The notes beneath the pieces were generated by a model. It ran no database searches. It was not told where the DNA came from and was given only the letters and a program-made list of their open reading frames with translations. 38,617 bases of DNA from an uncultured Marinomonas sp. (GTDB lineage: Bacteria > Pseudomonadota > Gammaproteobacteria > Pseudomonadales > Marinomonadaceae), in contig CANLRQ010000027.1 in the NCBI GenBank assembly GCA_947493575.1, positions 1 to 38,617 on the forward strand, read 5' to 3'. Of the stretch, positions 36,212 through 38,617 are shown piece by piece (within the stretch, counting starts at the first letter, position 1; every line of letters starts with the position of its first letter). The position numbers and the translations under genes were made by a program.

Positions 36212-37210
36212 TTAGGTAAGGTGAGTAAGTTGTCGATTACTCGGTTTGTTATTCTTATGATCCGATAAATTTTCTAATGTTGTTTGAGCAATATGTGATA
36301 ATGCTGTATCTGTAAAGTAGCCTTGATGTCCAGTTACAACCACATTGGGGAAGGTTAACATAAGTTGAAAAACGCTGTCTTGTATGATTTTTCCTGACAT
36401 GTCTTCAAAAAAGAGCTCGCCTTCTTGTTCATAAACATCTAAACCAAGATAACCAATTTTTCCAGAATAAAGAGCGTCAATCGCTTCTTGCGCATTGACT
36501 AACCCACCACGGCTGGTGTTTATAATCATAACTCCGTCACGCATTTTGCTTAAACTAGAATGGTTTATTAAGTGGTTTGTATCATTTGTTAATGGGCAGT
36601 GTAGGCTAATGATATCTGCTTTTTTATAGAGCGTATCTAACTCAACATACTGACCACCTAAATCAATGACTTCATGATTCGGTTCTACATCATAACACAA
36701 TAATTCACAGCCAAATCCGGTCATGATTTTTGAAAATGCTATGCCAATCCGTCCTGTTCCTATGCACCCTACAGTTTTTCCGGAAAGATTAAATCCCATT
36801 AATCCTTCTAGTGAGAAGTTACTTTCTTTTACTCGATGATAAGCTCTATGGGTTTTTCTATTAAGTGTCATGATCAGAGCGACGGCATGTTCTGCAACTG
36901 ACTCGGGACTATAATCAGGTACATGGTAAACACGAATACCTAATTGATTGGCAACTTCTAGATCGACATTATTGAAACCTGTACACCTTAAAGCGATGAC
37001 TGTAATGTGGTTTTCATGGAGTTGATGTAATACCTCTTTGTTAATTTTGTCGTTAACAAAGCAGGAAATGGCATTGAATCCCTTGGTAAGGCTTACAGTT
37101 TCTTTGCTAAGCCTACTTTCAAAAAAAGAGAGTTGAATATCATTACAATAATTTTCTTTATTTAAGGTGTGCTCATCATAAGGCTTGCTTGAAAAAACGG
37201 CGACTTTCAT
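36212..37210 (-). CDS. ldhA: Fermentative D-lactate dehydrogenase
   Basis: A 332-residue NAD-dependent D-2-hydroxyacid dehydrogenase, LdhA type: MKVAVFSSKPYDEHTLNKEN at the start, Rossmann motif VGCIGTGRIGIAFSKIM, catalytic Arg in MIINTSRGGLVN, and the His region VVVTGHQGYFTDTAL. It reduces pyruvate to D-lactate. The ATG at 37210 has a GGAG site at about 8 bp. The frame is open further upstream to a GTG at 37258, but that codon is inside MITE copy 5 and is not a native start. The family length (about 329) agrees. Confidence 0.94.
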   Translation of the reverse strand: MKVAVFSSKPYDEHTLNKENYCNDIQLSFFESRLSKETVSLTKGFNAISCFVNDKINKEVLHQLHENHITVIALRCTGFNNVDLEVANQLGIRVYHVPDYSPESVAEHAVALIMTLNRKTHRAYHRVKESNFSLEGLMGFNLSGKTVGCIGTGRIGIAFSKIMTGFGCELLCYDVEPNHEVIDLGGQYVELDTLYKKADIISLHCPLTNDTNHLINHSSLSKMRDGVMIINTSRGGLVNAQEAIDALYSGKIGYLGLDVYEQEGELFFEDMSGKIIQDSVFQLMLTFPNVVVTGHQGYFTDTALSHIAQTTLENLSDHKNNKPSNRQLTHLT

Positions 37211-37245
37211 TAGCTTGGCTCCAGAAATATATAATAATGTACCTT

Positions 37246-37385
37246 GAGTCCTTTGCACGACTACTACGTTTACTAATACTTTGTTAAAAACAGACTCAAA
37301 ATGCGCATTAATAATTCATAAACTCCGCTTTCTCGTCTGTTTTTGCTTTGTTTTATCATTGCTCATGACTTTCTGCAAAGATCTC
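37246..37385 (-). mobile_element. MITE-like element, copy 5 (140 bp)
   Basis: Ends GAGTCCTTTGCACGA and TTCTGCAAAGATCTC, flanked by a perfect 5-bp duplication ACCTT at 37241-37245 and 37386-37390. The interior matches copies 2 and 4. It ends 35 bp before the ldhA start codon, so it separates ldhA from whatever lay upstream. Confidence 0.9.
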
Positions 37386-37764
37386 ACCTTATATATATCA
37401 TTGATGAAGAGTGTTTCTTTGTTAAGGGTTAGTCAATGAAACATTGACATAAGGCACATTTGAGTTGTTTATAGGTTGATTATTTGCATTTTTTAAATGA
37501 AATAGAGGTTAAGTGTTTGATTTTAAAGGTTAAAAAATATGTTTTTCTTGATTGTATGAAATAAATACAGTAGAGGGTTGATCTTACCGTGGTTTGGGAA
37601 TAGAATGAACTCGTTATAAAGAGTTGGCAATATTTATGTCCAGAGTTACGATTATTACCTAAGTAATGTTCAGTCCTGTACTACATAAGTAATACCGAGT
37701 TTTTTTGGCACTACAACACATGGAATTTTTTTATGTGTATTTATTTATAAACAGGATAATGAAT
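37386..37764. other. 379-bp region between MITE copy 5 and the first csp gene
   Basis: No ORF of note. It is AT-rich and contains a perfect inverted repeat GTCAATG-AAA-CATTGAC (37432-37448), a possible TTGGGA/TATAAA promoter pair with a short spacer near 37594-37620, and a repeated TAAGTAAT motif (in ACCTAAGTAATG and ACATAAGTAATA). Part is likely the long 5' leader usual for cold-shock mRNAs. I could not identify an enteric cold-box sequence with confidence. Confidence 0.5.
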
Positions 37765-37974
37765 ATGTCTGATACAGTAACTGGTACAGTTAAATTTTTC
37801 AACGAAACTAAAGGTTTTGGTTTTATTACACAAGATAACGGCCCTGATGTGTTTGTTCACTTCTCTGCGATCAACTCTAGTGGTTTCAAAACACTAGCTG
37901 AAGGTCAAAAAGTTGAGTTTCAAGTAGTTCAAGGTAAAAAAGGTCCAGAAGCTCAAAACGTTACTCCTTCATAA
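37765..37974 (+). CDS. Cold-shock protein, CspA family (copy 1)
   Basis: A 69-residue single-domain cold-shock protein. RNP1 (KGFGFITQ) and RNP2 (VFVHFSAI) are intact, and the ending [20 protein letters not shown] is standard. It binds single-stranded RNA and DNA and melts RNA structure. The ATG at 37765 is the family start, with an AGGA site; an upstream in-frame extension from 37705 is leader sequence. A near-identical paralogue follows 163 bp later (62 of 69 residues the same by eye). Confidence 0.96.
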   Translation: MSDTVTGTVKFFNETKGFGFITQDNGPDVFVHFSAINSSGFKTLAEGQKVEFQVVQGKKGPEAQNVTPS

Positions 37975-37980
37975 GGAATG

Positions 37981-38001
37981 CGTTTCTGGTTAGTTCCAGA
38001 A
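37981..38001 (+). other. Small hairpin after csp copy 1
   Basis: TTTCTGG-TTAGTT-CCAGAAA forms a 7-bp stem just after the stop. A matching hairpin core (TCTGG, TT-N2-TT, CCAGA) is found at the same place after csp copy 2. There is no T run, so it is not a classic terminator. Confidence 0.6.
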
Positions 38002-38137
38002 AATTCTGATCTTTAATAAGAATCGATTTTAATCGCTTTCTGAAAATTAGTGATTTTTATGATTGCTAGTTTGGTTTCCTTGTGTGGGAAAAGAATTTTC
38101 ACACAAGTATATTATATAAAATACAGGGTAATAAATT

Positions 38138-38347
38138 ATGTCTGAAGTAGTAACTGGTACTGTTAAATTTTTCAATGAAACTAAAGGTTTCGGTTTTATC
38201 ACTCAAGATAAAGGCGCTGACGTTTTTGTTCATTTCTCTGCGATCAATTCTAACGGTTTCAAAACTTTAGCTGAAGGTCAAAAAGTTGAGTTTCAAGTAA
38301 CTCAAGGTAAAAAAGGTCCAGAAGCGCAAAACGTTACTCCTTTATAA
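38138..38347 (+). CDS. Cold-shock protein, CspA family (copy 2)
   Basis: A 69-residue paralogue of the preceding gene, with the same RNP1 (KGFGFITQ) and RNP2 (VFVHFSAI). Differences by eye are seven, such as E3 and V4 for D and T, K25 for N, A27 for P, T55 for V. The leader immediately before the ATG (ACAGGGTAATAAATT) resembles that of copy 1, and so does the 3' hairpin, so the whole unit was duplicated. An intrinsic terminator follows. Confidence 0.96.
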   Translation: MSEVVTGTVKFFNETKGFGFITQDKGADVFVHFSAINSNGFKTLAEGQKVEFQVTQGKKGPEAQNVTPL

Positions 38348-38388
38348 GGAAAACGTATCTGGTTCATTCCAGAGCGATGTGATCATGT

Positions 38389-38417
38389 AAAAAGACGACC
38401 TAGGTCGTCTTTTTTTG
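38389..38417 (+). terminator. Rho-independent terminator after csp copy 2
   Basis: AAAAGACGACC, TA, GGTCGTCTTTT is a perfect palindrome followed by further Ts, 41 bp after the csp stop codon. It is likely to end both csp transcripts, because copy 1 has no such structure. Confidence 0.88.
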
Positions 38418-38533
38418 GTTTAATTTTAGATACAAGGATGCCCATTGTTATCTTTGCTTGGTGAGTTTGAGATTTAATAGCATTATAATGAGTCTAAATA
38501 TCTATTAAACCTGTTTGAAAGTAATGCACAATA

Positions 38534-38617
38534 ATGGCTAAATGGCTAAATGGCTAAATGGCTAAATGGCTAAATGGCTAAATGGCTAAATGGCTAAATG
38601 GCTAAATGGCTAAATGG
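38534..38617 (+). repeat. 8-bp tandem repeat, at least 10.5 copies, cut by window edge
   Basis: The unit ATGGCTAA is repeated without error from 38534 to the last base. Eight is not a multiple of three, so every frame on both strands passes through all phases and hits TAA (plus) or TAG (minus) within 24 bases. It therefore cannot be coding. The array may continue beyond the window. Confidence 0.95.

Noticed and set aside
37211..37258. Longer ldhA starting with GTG at 37258
   Set aside because: The codon is inside MITE copy 5, and the ATG at 37210 matches the family start and has a GGAG site.
13995..37390. MITE copies as CRISPR repeats or an integron attC array
   Set aside because: They are scattered over 23 kb, in both orientations, with target duplications and no regular spacers.
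37640..37720. Enteric cold box in the csp leader
   Set aside because: CCTGTACTACATAA is only loosely similar to the reverse complement of the E. coli element; not enough to call.
38534..38617. Phase-variable gene start at ATGGCTAA repeats
   Set aside because: Every frame reaches a stop within three units on both strands.

Overview
This 38.6 kb AT-rich window looks like chromosome of a marine gammaproteobacterium of the Oceanospirillales/Pseudomonas side, most likely close to Marinomonas. The basis is gene content and order: a chemotaxis tail (ParP-like, CheW, DUF2802), FlhB-like and FliK-like genes beside a complete ccmABCDEFGHI operon, zipA-ligA, and a yciB/yciI/PHP/yciO/rluB neighbourhood. 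No long reference alignment was possible, so the genus is an inference.

Layout. 1-1641: end of a chemotaxis operon, with a ParP-like protein cut by the left edge inside a 9-bp repeat coding Glu-Val-Asp. 1638-3757 (minus): a two-gene flagellar pair (FlhB-like, FliK-like). 3882-10566: System I cytochrome c maturation, nine tightly overlapping genes including a 57-codon ccmD. 10631-13971: zipA, ligA, yheU. 14117-22173: housekeeping genes on both strands (cysE, mnmC, periplasmic cyclophilin, SelW-like, yciI, yciB, PHP phosphatase, yciO, RlmI-like methyltransferase). 22413-25833: a nitric-oxide sensing operon of H-NOX, histidine kinase and a response regulator with a degenerate HD-GYP domain. 26043-29716: rluB, DUF1499, RstA/RstB-like two-component system. 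29778-33137: metR, argF, grxD, 2-Cys peroxiredoxin. 33366-38347: a tiny ORF, two LysR regulators, a GFA-family protein, D-lactate dehydrogenase and two near-identical cold-shock genes. The right edge is cut inside an 8-bp tandem repeat.

The most unusual thread is a family of 83-140 bp MITE-like elements: five complete copies and one remnant. Their terminal inverted repeats start GAGACC and end GGTCTC, and 5-bp target duplications are still readable (two perfect, three with one mismatch). They sit against genes: one supplies the stop codon of cysE, one replaced the C-terminus of a small ORF, one lies 36 bp upstream of ldhA. No transposase is encoded here. The second thread is the H-NOX operon, where the kinase pairs with an apparently non-catalytic HD-GYP regulator and no EAL or GGDEF enzyme is nearby. 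No tRNA, rRNA, CRISPR array or prophage was seen.
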